DNA from: Loripinus fragilis
Lineage: Eukaryota; Mollusca; Bivalvia; Lucinida; Lucinidae
Length of the DNA stretch: 64,000 nucleotides
NCBI GenBank assembly: GCA_964019695.1
Contig: OZ026518.1
Location: 82,269,950 to 82,333,949 of the forward strand
Reading direction: 5' to 3'
Position numbers and translations under genes: made by a program. Positions 10,691 to 22,386 of this stretch are shown in pieces. Within the stretch, counting starts at the first letter, position 1, and every line of letters begins with the position of its first letter. The notes below the pieces were generated by a model. The model made no database searches and was not told the DNA's origin. It saw nothing but the letters and a program-made list of their open reading frames with translations.

Positions 10691-10905
10691 ACTTGACCGT
10701 TTTTCTCTGCCATAAATTTGCTGCCAACTTTACCATTTTTTGCTGCGGCAAAATTGCTGCCAACTTGACCGTTTTTTGCTGCAGAAAAATTGCTGCTAAC
10801 TTTACCGTTTTTTACTGCTGCTGCTAACTTGACCGTTTTTTACTGCAGAAAAATTGCTGCCAACTTTACCGTTTTTTGCTGCAGCAAAATTAGTGCTAAC
10901 TTTAC
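10691..10905. repeat. ~46 bp minisatellite B
   Basis: About five units of AACTTGACCGTTTTTTGCTG followed by CAGAAAAATTGCTGCC, with TTTACC variants. It borders the palindromic complex on the right; the left end of the complex may have the same repeat beyond position 1. Confidence 0.85.
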
Positions 10906-12950
10906 CGACCTCGCAGCATACAGAGTTAGTGTGCGTAGATAGTAACTTCTGTGATTTTGATAGCAGGGCTCATTACAGTCTTTACTGATCGCCCTATGCG
11001 ATAGATTTACCAGTGACATATATTAACCACGTTAAGTAATTCTTACCATAACGATAAAGCCCTATATGAAATGAATACCTGGCCAGAAATCAGTGGTATG
11101 TGACACGATGGCTTGCTTGAGCCTTCTTATATGGAACCACAATGGTGTCAGGGAATTTACGTAAAAGAACACCAAGTTTATTGTAAAGTAGATATAAATA
11201 GGAAAATGGAAACCGAACATTTATTTGTTTAGCCTTATAAAGTTTGCCACTCGCAATACAAATGCAACCCATCTTAAAACAGGTTAAGTGGTGGATGTAC
11301 CTTTCACCTGAATCTTCAAGGTCATTCCCACCAGGTCTCGATAAGAGTATTGTTTGCTCTGGATTGTGGTCGCAAGGGATGCTACAACTTCAACAGGATC
11401 ATTTAAATAGTGGCTAATGTTATCCAACCGCTAGGTCCTTTATTATCAAGGGGAACTCTGTTTTCAGGTTAAATATACACTGAAACGAAGTTCTATGTGG
11501 CCACTTTTCAATTTCATTTTTTCTAACTTAGCGCTAATGTTATTGAAATGATTTTTGCCCAAATATGTGCATTTCGATGGACTAAAGTTAATTGGTGCTT
11601 TAAAGAGTTTTCTATCAATTCACAATTTTGGGGTTAAAAAATGCAAAAATCAAAATTTTGAAGAAAATAAGGGTTTTGAGTTCATTTATTTTTCGAATTG
11701 AAGTACAGGTGATTTCAAACCCGTCTAGCCGACTTGAAAAAAAACCCAAACCCCTCATCTTCTGCTTATAAACGATTTTTTATGATCTTTTTTAAAAAAG
11801 CTCATTATCTACATTTTCCGGTATTTTCGAAAAAAAAAATCAACTGCACATACTAATATCATTGTATGCGTTTTATATTATGTTAATATGTTAGACCAAA
11901 CACAATACAGTTTCATCAGCCCATTTTTTTACAGTTATTCTTTCAAGACTGGTGTCCGCTTCTGGTTTTATCGGTTTTATCGTGAAATTTTAAAGGTAAT
12001 TTAAATGGATATGCCAAATATATTTTTGATTTTTCAAATGAAACAGTGAAGCATATTCATAATAAATAATCGCTGAAAATTTCAATGCCGTGCCACAGAT
12101 AATACAGCATACAGAGCAATGCAAAGTTGATATGAAAACTGCACGGTTAAAGCTAAAACTCTTTGTTAAAGCTGCTTCATGTTGACGTAGAAGAGTAACG
12201 GAGAGTTCAATTGTCACAAAACTTTTGATTCTTTTTATCTTATAGCACAGCTCTTATAAACAGCTTCAAACTAATTAAAATATAATTGGATAACATATCT
12301 AAGGAATATTTTATATCAAAGTAAAAAGTGTTACTTTTTGAAATAAATGTTCCTTTACTCTGGCTTCGTCTGTGCACGATCTACCAGTCAATTTGAAATG
12401 GCATAATTTTCAAAGTTTCGAAAAAGCCTTGATTTTTATTATGGATTTAAAATTTGTAAGAGCGATGTTTACTTTCTGAACAGGCGCAAAAATGTGTAGG
12501 TGGCAACTTATAACTACGGTGCAGTGCGCATGTTTCTGTGGTTAAATGTATCCCATTCCACTGGCTATGGGCCGATTCACAAAGCAAAGCCTCAGGGCCA
12601 GACTTGATATAAACTCAATCAAATAACACTACGCATTATGCACTTAACCCGCGATTTTCTTTTTGACCTAAAATATTGTCTGCTTTTTGCGTCTGTGCAA
12701 ATATTCAAGACCATTTCACTTAGAAAACGGTGAACTCGTTGTGAAAAATACTGAACAGTGCTACACCTCTCATAATATGTATTATTGTTTCTTATGATAA
12801 GAAGCTTGTATTGTCAATGACACCAGTGGGTTCTTAGGGCTTTGTCCCATCCCTCCTCTTTATATAAGGCTAAATGTCATAGAAACTATCCAGTTCCACA
12901 CATACCTTTGAACCATATATATAATTGTTCCTTATGATTCGGTGTATTTA
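10906..12950. other. AT-rich stretch without recognised gene
   Basis: I see no coding exon, tRNA or clear element ends here. 11460-11830 has long A/T runs and reads like the inverted, diverged counterpart of about 15120-15540, but I could not align it firmly. Confidence 0.5.
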
Positions 12951-14966
12951 TGCCCCGGTCCCACAGGGCTTGAGGCTGCGGCGCGACCTCACCTCACGAC
13001 GACTGATTTTGATTGCGACCTCTACAACAATTAACAGTTTTTCCATTACTAATATGGTCGCCGACTAGCTGCCCACCAGTCCCCGATCAGTCGCCGACCA
13101 ATCGCCGCACGTTCTGCGATCGTTTAGTACTGGTCGGCGGCTGGTCGGCGACTAGTTCAGAGTAATCGGCGATCTTCAGCCACCAATTGGCGATTGGTCG
13201 GCGACTGATCCGAGACTGAATGGAGACTGTTTTATCATTATCTTGGGAAAAATAAAAGTATTTATGTGCAAGTTGCCATCATGATAACATATTAGATAAA
13301 GTTGCTTTACTTACAACAAAACAGAATGCTGCAGTTGTGGTAGTGATGACTATGCTGGGACACACTAATTCTGAGCTTACATTTTCAGCACTTGATATAT
13401 CCGGTTCAAGGACCTCGGACAGTCTTAATGATTCAAAAATTCAAAGAAAACGATTGTTTTTCCATCAAAAAGATAGTAGGTTCAACTCACGAATTATCCG
13501 CATAAGTGTTTTTCTCATTGAACAAGTACCTTTTTAAAAACATGGTTTGAAAACCCTGTTTTTGCTATTCAACATATAGAAAATAGAAAAAGTTTTACTG
13601 AAGTGCTCCCCCCTCCCCCGTGATCAAACTAATCCTTTTGCATACTGTTGTAGTTATACATTTCACACATCATATAAAAAACACCATGATTGGTCAAGGG
13701 GGAGGGGTGGGGCAATGTCAAAATGCTCAAAAACAATTTATTATAAAAACTTATCCGGAACTTATTTTGTACAAACCTGTAGGTAAATATCAATTAACAA
13801 TGGCATGTAGCAAGGCTTTAGTTATGATTGTGTACCAAGTTATTAATTGTCTTATTTCTCAACCAAAACATATGTTGTGGGCACTCAAAGGAACTGTCGC
13901 AATGAGATGGTTCTTTTAAGCACCAAATTATAGGTTAAATCTGATGATTTAAAAAATATTTGTAATTTTAAGCTAAAAAATTGTGTTTATCTAGACTATG
14001 ACTTATACTGTATGACGAAATGATACACCTGAGTAAACATGTCAAACTTGCTGCACTCATACACAACAGTTAATTGCCAAACAATATGGACAGCATACTT
14101 ATTTAGAGGAAGGTATGAAATCTTCTCAACCTGCATTTTATGCAAACGGATCACTTTCGTCGCAAGTTTTATGCCTAAAACATTATATTTCCATGTATTT
14201 AGGTGAATACCCAGCAAAACTTTGACTTTCCGTGAAATAATATTTTGGTCACAAAAAATACCCCAACCCCTAAACCCGAATGTCCTGGCATAATCATGCT
14301 ATATTTTCAAAATATTTTTATTTTTATAGGTACTCTAAATGCCAGGGTTTTATTAAAGCACTAAATATAGCTGTCAAAAGCAACAGGCTGTCAAAATTTG
14401 GGCAGATTGAATAGGAGACTGTCCGAGGTTCTTTGTCTCTCTGGCAGCTGAGATCATCATCAGAATCAGGATTCTGAATTTCGGTGGTATTTCTTACCGT
14501 CTGATTTGGTGCTACTGTCTATTTTGACCACCTCCATGCCCCATGATGCACAACCGTTCAACGTCTGTGCTGAAATGATGTCAGGATGGCAAGATAGCTT
14601 CATGTTGATGCTGGTACTGCAACCTGTCGGTGACCATACGATTAGTCACAGACTAGGTATTGAAGATTTCACAGTCAAAGTATTCATGAAATCGGTCGAC
14701 GACAGATCCGAGATCGATCGGCGTCTGTTGGGTGACTTGTCCACGACTGATCACAGACTTCTACATGTACAAAACCTTTGCAACTAGTCGGCGATCGAAA
14801 TCAGTCGCAGCTAGTCTTTTGTACATGCTCAAAAGACTGGCGGCGACTGATTTTAAGCGGCGACCTTGTTGCGACCTTTGTAAAACCTTGCTGCGACCTC
14901 TGCAACCTCTTTGCGATTGTCATGTTTTAGTCGCGGCGAGGTCGTAAGCTCTGTGGGACCCGGGCT
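12951..14966. mobile_element. ~2.0 kb TIR DNA transposon, non-autonomous
   Basis: Ends are TGCCCCGGTCCCACAGGGCT at 12951 and, inverted, AGCCCGGGTCCCACAGAGCT at 14966, flanked by TTA on both sides (12948-12950, 14967-14969). Subterminal regions at 12990-13230 and 14690-14945 are packed with GGCGACT/AGTCGCC motifs in both orientations. No transposase was recognised. It resembles the element at 5900-7578 in end type and TTA target. Confidence 0.75.
13868..13925. repeat. Short hairpin element, diverged copy
   Basis: ACATATGTTGTGGGCACTCA and GAGATGGTTCTTTTAAGCAC are arms of the same hairpin as at 53077-53140 and 53824-53890, here with mismatches. Confidence 0.6.
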
Positions 14967-14991
14967 TTAAGAAATAAATTATTTTTTGGAA

Positions 14992-15100
14992 TGTTCATGG
15001 AATCATGAATACTTGGGGTCTCCTGCAAAGTAATTGAAGCCGGAAGGGCTTCACGTTAACTTTGCAAGAGACCCGAAGTATTTATGATTCCATGAACAGA
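14992..15100. repeat. Hairpin of ~106 bp
   Basis: The left arm starts TTCATGGAATCAT and runs through GGGTCTCCTGCAAAGT to GAAGCC. The right arm mirrors it through GGCTTC, ACTTTGCAAGAGACCC and ATGATTCCATGAA. This is probably a foldback MITE. Confidence 0.75.
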
Positions 15101-17200
15101 CCAAAAATTGAAATTACACTGAGCAAAAATTCTACTATCTTGTTCAGGTAAAATAAAATGCATGCAACAATTTTTGCACAAGCTACTAATGAATTTCGAA
15201 AATCTCAAAAAATGTAATATTTTAAAAAATGCGTAAAAAGTCTACTTCAGTCAAAATTTCAAGTGTTTGGTGTTTATTTGAAGTCGACTAGAACAGTCTA
15301 TTACCATCTGAACTTAAATTTGATATTAAACTTCAATCAAAACTATTTTTCTTCAAAAAAACATATTTTTGCATTTTTAACCAAAAAATCGTGGATGGAA
15401 AGACATCTTTTCAGAAAAAAAAAATGCTAAACTTTTGCCCATTCAACTCCACATTTATAGGCAAAAATTCATTTCAACGTAATTGGCGCTAGATCAGAAA
15501 TAATGAGTTTAAAAAGTGACCAATTAGAAATTTTGTTCCGAGTATTGCTTATATTTACATTTTACTATAAATATCTAAAATATATATAAAAAAATATTTA
15601 TAATTTAGGAAACAAAACAGTTTTGTATTTAATATATGTAATCGTATTAACGTTTTTTTAGTGTAAAACAGAGTGTTGGAGTGTAAAATGGAAAAGTGGA
15701 ACCGACAGTGTGAACACGGACAGCTACTGGCTTGTTTTGCACGTGCGACTCAGGTGTGGTTCGCTGTCAAGCACTTCAGACACAGTGACATTTCAAAGAA
15801 CGCCGTACAATTTCCATTTAAACGCCATGGACGACCACGGCGCGTTTGCACAACGAACCTTGTGCATGTATGTGAAGTTCCTATTGCATTGTAGGAGACC
15901 TTACTGTATGGCTATGGCGACCATACAGTAACCCCACTGTGCTCTTATAGAACGCCATGGTATTGTAGAGTCACGGCATTCGTTTTGAGCATGCTCAAAG
16001 TGTGCACCTTCGTTTGGCGTTTAATGCGATCCAACAGCGTCTACTGGCGATGCCACTGCGTTGCTTTAGAAATGCTTGTGATCGTACTGCGCACATCTCG
16101 GCGTTCTACATTTTTCTTGTATGCCGTGAGAACGCTGCTCTGGTGTGACAGGGGTTTAACGTTCAAGCTCTTGGTGATTGAACCAAATATCCTTCAGTTT
16201 TATGGCTAAAATATAACTTAGATATTAACGAATCGATACCTCCGCGATTCAATTTGATATTTTTGCATTTTTCATTGTCGAAATGATCACAGCAAATTGT
16301 TTTCAACTTTTACTTCTATCCAATCCGACCCCGCATAGATACCAGAACTCTGTGACAGAAAGAAAAAAACTTGTTTTCATACTGCAAATGAATAGAACAG
16401 AACCTCTAATCGTAACAGCAACAAACTCTCGTTGTTGACCGCCTTTGGCGGCCAACAACTCGTTGGTTGGTTGCTATAATTTTACATTAAGGTTACTCCT
16501 CAAAAGTTCTACAAACTAAACGATCATTTCCCCACCAAAACATGACCATACCCCTTCTTTTAGGCCACAATTTTTCACAGTTTACCGATTTGTGTGCTGT
16601 AAGTACCAGACAATTTAACATTTTGCAAATAAAAAAGGCCATCATATACACCATAATATGGTCCTTTAAAATAGAGCCTTTTTCTAAACTGATCTGTACG
16701 AGTCATTACCATGGCAACATGTTAAGCACATGACCCGGTTTAATTACATTATTTCGTTATTACGAAAAAAAAGACTTTTTTGAAAGAATATTTCGATATT
16801 TTTGTAAGCTTCACAAATTATGCCACTTATGTTCAATGTGTGATGTTCAAATGATATGAACACTCACAGCACGAGGAAACCCCTCTATCTTTTGAAAAAT
16901 GCGTTTTCGCGCACCAAAAATTGCCACTTTTCGAGCAACATTACTTTGCAACTGTCTGCAGCAATCTGTAGCAGTCAAACCGCGATGAACCCCATACAGC
17001 GATGAGAATTTATGAAATTTCCCTTAGTATACATTAGTATTTCCCTCAGTATATATTGCATTTCCCTAAGTAGGCCATCTTTAGTATAGCAGGTATGGGC
17101 GTAATGTCTATGTGGAAGGACAAACGCTTTCTTAAGACAGTTCTGTTATTTGTCATACGCGCTTTTTTGTTTAAGAAAAAAGGTATATTAATTTCGTATC
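15101..17200. other. AT-rich stretch without recognised gene
   Basis: No exon recognised. 15670-16160 has several short ORFs in GC-richer repeat-like sequence (repeated AACGCCATGG and GAACGC motifs) resembling the interiors of the 5900-7578 type elements. A small stem, TTGACCGCC/GGCGGCCAA, is at about 16435-16470. Confidence 0.4.
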
Positions 17201-17204
17201 AAAG

Positions 17205-17250
17205 TCGTCCGTCGTGCGTCCGTCTGTCTGTCCGTCCGTCCGTCCGTCAC
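17205..17250 (+). repeat. GTCC/GTCT microsatellite
   Basis: Imperfect (GTCC)n run starting GTCCGTCGTGCGTCCGTCTG, at the edge of the tandem array that follows. Confidence 0.8.
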
Positions 17251-18890
17251 GTTTCTTGTAAATGTATCTCTTCCTACACCGTTAGAGGCAGCAACTTCAA
17301 GTTTTGTAGTTAAATAGGTCACATGTTGTAGAGGGTACTGGGCAACATTTCGTGTGGCCTTGACCCAAAATCAAATAATGTATTTTCTTGTAAATGTATC
17401 TCCTCCTAAACGGTTAGACGAAGCAACTTCAAACTTTGTAGCTGAATAGGTCACATGATGTAGAGGGTACTGGGCAACATTTCGTGTGACCTTGACCCCA
17501 ACGTCAAGGTCAAAGGTCAAATATTGAATTTTCTTGTAAATGTATCTCCTCCTAAACCTTTTGAGGTAGCAACTTCAAACTTTGTAGCTGGATAAATCAC
17601 ATGATGTAGAGGGTACTGGGCAACATTTCGTGTGACCTTGACCCCAAGGTCAAGGTCAAAGAATGATTTTTCTTGTAAATGCTTCTCCTCCTAAAGCTTT
17701 TGAGGCAGTAACTTCAAACTCTGTAGGTGCAAAGGTCATATGATGTAGAGGGCACTGGGCTACTTTTCGTGTGACCTTGACCCGATGGTCAAGGTCAAAG
17801 TCCTCCTAATCGGTTAGACGTAGCAACTTCAAACTTTGTAGCTAAATAGGTCACATGATGTAGAGGGTACTGGGCAACATTTCGTGTGACCTTGACCCAA
17901 ACATCAAGGTCAAAGGTCAAATATTGAATTTTCTTGTAAATGTATCTCCTCCTAAACCTTTTGAGGTAGCAACTTCAAACTTTGTAGCTTAATAGGTCAC
18001 ATAATGTAGAGGGTACTGGGCAACTTTTCGTGTGACCCAAAGGTCAAGGTCAAAGATCAAATATTGTATTTTCTTGTAAATGTATCTCCTCCTAAACCTT
18101 TTGAGGTAGCAACTTCAAACTTTGTAGCTGGATAAATCACATGATGTAGAGGGTACTGGGCAACATTTCGTGTGACCTTGACCCAAAGGTCAAGATCAAA
18201 GAATGATTTTCTTGTAAATGCTTCTCCTCCTAAAGCTTTTGAGGCAGTAACTTCAAACTCTGTAGGTGCAAACGTCATATGATGTAGAGGGCACTGGGAT
18301 ACATTTCGTGTGACCTTGACCCAATGGTCAAGGTCAAATAATATATTTTCTTGTAAATGCATCTTCTCCTCAACCGTGGGATGTAAAAATATCAAACTTT
18401 GCTGGTCAAGGTCAAATAGTGTTTTTTCTTGTAAATGCCTTTTCTCCTTAACCACGGGATGTAGCAACATCGAACTTTGCTGGTGCATAGGTCATGATGT
18501 CAAGGGTACTTGGCAACATTTTGTGTGACCTTGATCACCTTGACCTTGGAGTCAAGGTCAAATAACTTTTGCTCTTGGTTATGCATCTCCTTAACCATTG
18601 GCCGAAGCAACTTCAAACTTTGCAGGTACATAGGTCACATGATGTAGATGGCAATGCTTTATGTGACCTTTACCCTGGGTCAAATCAAATATTTCTTGTA
18701 AATGCATTTCCTCCTAAACCATTGGACATAGCAGCTTCAACTTTTGCAGGTGCATAGGTCATTTGATGTAGAGGATACTGGGAAACGTCCCGTGTTTGGC
18801 ATTGACCTAAAGTCAAGGTCAAAAGTGAAATAATGTACTTCTTGTTAACGGTTGGACGTAGCAACTTCAAACTTTGCAGATGCTTTGGTT
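17250..18890 (+). repeat. ~140 bp tandem array rich in AGGTCA half-sites
   Basis: About twelve units, each with TTCTTGTAAATGTATCTCCT, then AGCAACTTCAAACTTTGTAG, GATGTAGAGGGTACTGGGCA and GTGACCTTGACCC..AAGGTCAAGGTCA. Units decay towards 18890. The small ORFs seen across it are chance frames. Confidence 0.92.
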
Positions 18891-18977
18891 AGCTCAAAAG
18901 TGGGTATTTGCGCTGGTGTACCATCGACTGGAGTTCAGTGTATTATTAATATGCTACTACAACTTCTTCAAATTCTT

Positions 18978-18978
<1 letters not shown>

Positions 18979-19043
<65 letters not shown>
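18979..19043 (+). repeat. (ATC)n microsatellite
   Basis: About 21 perfect ATC units, directly after the tandem array. Confidence 0.97.
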
Positions 19044-19116
19044 TGTTAGTAGTAGTACTTGAAGTTAGTGGCAATATTCACGTTCGTGCAAACATAACTC
19101 TCATTGTTACAAATAG

Positions 19117-19345
19117 GCCGCGAGGTTATAAAAATTTGTATATGCTCAAGCCAACTGAGCACGAAATTTCAACTGTTTACAGACAAGTAAAGGAGTATCT
19201 TGCTTTTAGTCTCTCAGATGTTGTATTTATCATCCTCATAAATGTTAAAATGCCAACAATTGTTGGCATTTTAACATTTATGAGCGTGATAAATTTCGTG
19301 CTCAGCTCAGTTAAATATGATTTTTTTTTTATATAACCTTGGGGC
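19117..19345. mobile_element. Hairpin MITE (GAGCATGAAA type), copy 2
   Basis: GAGGTTATAAAA on the left; TATATAACCT on the right. Centre AAAATGCCAACAATTGTTGG folds on itself. No ORF of note. Confidence 0.75.
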
Positions 19346-19561
19346 CTGGACACGTTAGTAATCAAGATTAAACATTTTGCCATTTTGTAAACACTATAAA
19401 AGCGTCATTTAGTAATATAATGCACAATCCTCCAAATTCAATTTTTTATTAGTTTTTTACAACAGTAGGCATAACTTTAAACATAAGCACATTGCACTCG
19501 AGTTAAGAAATCAAAACATTTAGGCCATTCATGAGAAAATGGTACCAATCATACTTAAAAT

Positions 19562-19757
19562 CCGGGTGCACAGTGGCTCAATGGTAGAGTGATTATCTCG
19601 AGACCGAGGGACCGTGGGTTCGAGGCCACCCGCATGACTGTGTTGTGTCCTTGAGCAAGACACATTTATCCTTGCTTAATACTGGTTCAACCTAGGAAGA
19701 CCAGTCTGGACACAACTGAAAAAAATGTTGAATGGGACGTAAAGAATTAAACAAACT
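19562..19757 (+). mobile_element. tRNA-derived SINE, complete
   Basis: A box GTGGCTCAATGGTAGAGTG, B box GGTTCGAGGC, body TACTGGTTCAACCTAGGAAG, and tail GGGACGTAAAGAATTAAAC. It shows the full tRNA-like head that truncated copies lack. Confidence 0.9.
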
Positions 19758-19889
19758 TTTTAAACCCACACGCACTGCTTATTAGTGGGCTAGTGATTTA
19801 AAGTTTGAGCATTAGTCTTGCTCTTCTTCTGTACTGATGTATGCGAGCATTGAAGTCTCTGATGAGACTAAACAGATACCAGGGCCTGA

Positions 19890-20335
19890 GATTATAAAAC
19901 TTTATTCATGCTCAACTCAACTGAGTATGAAATTTCAACTGCTCATAAAAACTAAAATGCTAAAAAATGAAGACTTTCATACACTCAGATGTTGCTTTTG
20001 TTTGATTTGATTCTTTACGTCCCAGTCAACAATTTTTTAACTATGTCGGGACGGGTCTTCCTAGGTTGAACCAGTACTAAGCAAGGATTAATGTGTCTTG
20101 CTCAAGGACACAACGCAGTGACGCCGGTGAGGCTAGAACCCGCAACCCCCCATTGGTCTCGAGTCAAGCACTCTACCACTGAGCCACTGCGCTCCCTCAG
20201 ATGTTGCATTCATCATGCAAATACATGTAAAAAATAAAAACACTATTGTTGGCATTTTAACATCTATGAGCATGATAAATTTTATGCTCATTTAAGTTGA
20301 GCATGAAAATGTTTCATGACCTCAGGACCAGTACT
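19890..20335. mobile_element. Hairpin MITE copy 3, split by a SINE
   Basis: Left part 19890-19995 (GAGATTATAAAACTTT) and right part 20197-20335 (ending CATGACCTCAG). The SINE at 19996-20196 separates them. Confidence 0.85.
19996..20196 (-). mobile_element. tRNA-derived SINE with 11 bp target duplication
   Basis: Reversed full-length SINE, with the A-box complement CTCTACCACTGAGCCACTG at the right. TCAGATGTTGC stands at 19985-19995 and 20197-20207 as a perfect target-site duplication. Confidence 0.93.
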
Positions 20336-20401
20336 CATCACAGCATTGACTGCTCGCCTGGAATAAGTACCAATTTCTCATGTTCTGGCTCAGTCTCCAT
20401 A

Positions 20402-20643
20402 ATTGAGCCGCGACATGAGATTTCCAACAATGTGGTATTTGACAAGTGTTGACTCAGAAGAGCCTGTGCAGCCCCCTTTTAAGCGTATAAACTCCAAATG
20501 ATGTTTGGTAAGTAGCTTAACACTCATAGAATATTCAATCGGCTAGCAAGGCTCTGATCAGACTGCGCGTATGCGCAGGCTGGTGTGAGCCTTTGCTGGT
20601 CGCACATATCACAATGTTGGAAATCTCATTCGCGGCTCAATTG
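20402..20643. mobile_element. ~240 bp palindromic MITE, solo copy
   Basis: Intact ends ATTGAGCCGCGACATGAGAT and its inverse at 20643, with stem CTCTGATCAGACTGCGCG. It shows the element exists independently of the minisatellite. Confidence 0.85.
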
Positions 20644-20869
20644 TCAATGAAATCGAACCCCTTTTATTGAACAATTTTAATCGTAAATGATTTAAAAGAA
20701 AAATCAAGATTAGTTTTTTTTTTAATTTCAGAAAAAACACTTATACATTTCACAAATCTAATTGTCTTTTAATTTTTGATCATGAGGTCTAGCTAACACA
20801 GCTGATCCATCTAATAGTATATTCATTTGCTGCATTGTACGAACTGTTGTTTTTAAGGGTATTTATCAT

Positions 20870-21305
20870 ATGACGACGCGTCTGTGAGTGATATAACCCC
20901 ATGCAATAAAATCGATAAACCACTAGTGGTTTACAGATTTTCGGGAAATGTTATGACGTCCATAAAAACGTTGCGCACATAACAAAATTGTAACGTTTTT
21001 ACGACAGAAATGAGATTTCAGAGTAATTCTAATGTCATATGATAAATATCTTACATTCATGCTCTTGTATTAATGAATCTATTAAACTCGTTGCGAAAAA
21101 GAGGTAAAATGCTCTACAAGCCTCGCATTTAATCTCTTTTCCCCAACTCGTTTATTAAAGTCAATAAAACATGAACAGTCATGTAAGATCCTCTATTTAT
21201 AATATGACGTCGGGTCTGGCCATGCAATAAAATCGATAAACCACTAGTGGTTTATAGATTTACGGGAAACGTTATGACGTCCATAACAACGTTGCGTACA
21301 CACGG
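20870..21305. repeat. Palindromic element between two ~80 bp direct repeats
   Basis: CATGCAATAAAATCGATAAA..CGTTGCG occurs at 20900-20980 and 21221-21301. Between them is a foldback with ACTCGTTGCGAAAAAGAGGT and its mirror. A second copy of the foldback lies at 23400-23625. Confidence 0.75.
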
Positions 21306-21929
21306 GTGGTAATGTCGTAAGGGGCAATCGAACGGTTATGCAAATGAAATCTTTACGAGATCATCCGGACATGAGCTACGGGAGCAATAAACAATGAAAT
21401 CAGCTATGTGAGTAGTCCTGTTTTATACTGTTTTACAGTTTTGGAGCCTAATATAAGGAAACGATGAATGCTATTCCCAATATTGTTCATTTCTGTACAA
21501 GAGGCAAAAGAATCTGACGTAAGAAAGTTTACATCTAACGAATGATATACTTTCTCCTGAGTAAGGTGTACGCATAATATCATTTTGGTGGTTGCTAATG
21601 AAGGTGTTCTGTTCAATAAATGTTCTTAAATGCTTTATTTTTGTAAAAAATCATATCCTTTCCAACTTATTTTTCAAGCATAAGCCATATACACCTTCTT
21701 CCTGGCGTCACTTTGTGTCTGCAACGAGTTTTTGGTGCCCATTACCCCTTGCGACATTGGTTGCCCCTAACGGTACGATTGCCCATTACAAGACGAATAA
21801 TCTTGGATAGTTCAAAGAGAAAAGTAGAACAGATATGTTTTAGAAAATAGTCTCGTTGTGATGCATGACGTGCCACTGATATAAATTCAATTTATCCTCG
21901 TTAAGGGAAAACCTGCTTAATGTCAATTG

Positions 21930-22000
21930 CAACCAATAAAGGCGCAGATCAGCCTGCCTGCGCAGTCTGAACAGCATCCATTATTTCGCTTCTTTGATAG
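21930..22000. repeat. Fragment of palindromic MITE stem
   Basis: AAAGGCGCAGATCAGCCTGC and GCGCAGTCTGAACAG resemble the central stem of the 240 bp MITE. Similar fragments are at 42885-42945 and 43290-43365. Confidence 0.5.
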
Positions 22001-22386
22001 CAGGACATCTACTGATGTTAAAGCTAGCCTAATCATGCTAAAACTAGAATGTCAATGTTGCAGCTTGTTTCTGTGGCTGAGGAGGCTGGTTTGAAATCTA
22101 CCCGGTCAGCCTAAAAATCTTATATAGGTAAAGAAGCACCCTGGTTGCCATGTCTTTGATGTGCAATGTTTTCGCTAGTATGGAACCAGGTCATTCAGTA
22201 ATCAATTCTTCTAAATTATTTTGAATTATGATCACATGGTTACTCTCGTTATCGTTTCAAACCATGCGGTACTACTGTCTTAATTTACTCTTCTTTAAAC
22301 AAAGAACAACAGAAAACAGTTTCAAAAGCATCTTATTCTTTGCCGAAGGCTTTAAAGATGAGATGATTAATTTCAAGTGCATATCA

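Larger units (their letters stand above)
1..10713. repeat. ~10.7 kb palindromic complex of minisatellite, MITE, parent element and SINE
   Basis: The first 20-odd bases, with GAGAAAAACGGTCAAGTTAG, recur in reverse complement at 10688-10713. The minisatellite, palindromic MITE, parent-element and SINE blocks between 22 and 1440 recur in reverse order and orientation between 9440 and 10690. Further copies inside repeat the same order: plus orientation at 1438-3210, reversed at 4985-5780 and 7580-8350. The centre is near 3.2-4.9 kb. The left end touches the window edge, so the true end is unknown. Confidence 0.8.

Noticed and set aside
1..10713. Large autonomous transposon bounded by the inverted ends
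   Set aside because: No transposase, polymerase or helicase reading frame is present in 10.7 kb; better described as a nest of non-autonomous repeats.
18852..19062. Histidine- or isoleucine-rich peptides
   Set aside because: These are translations of the ATC microsatellite.
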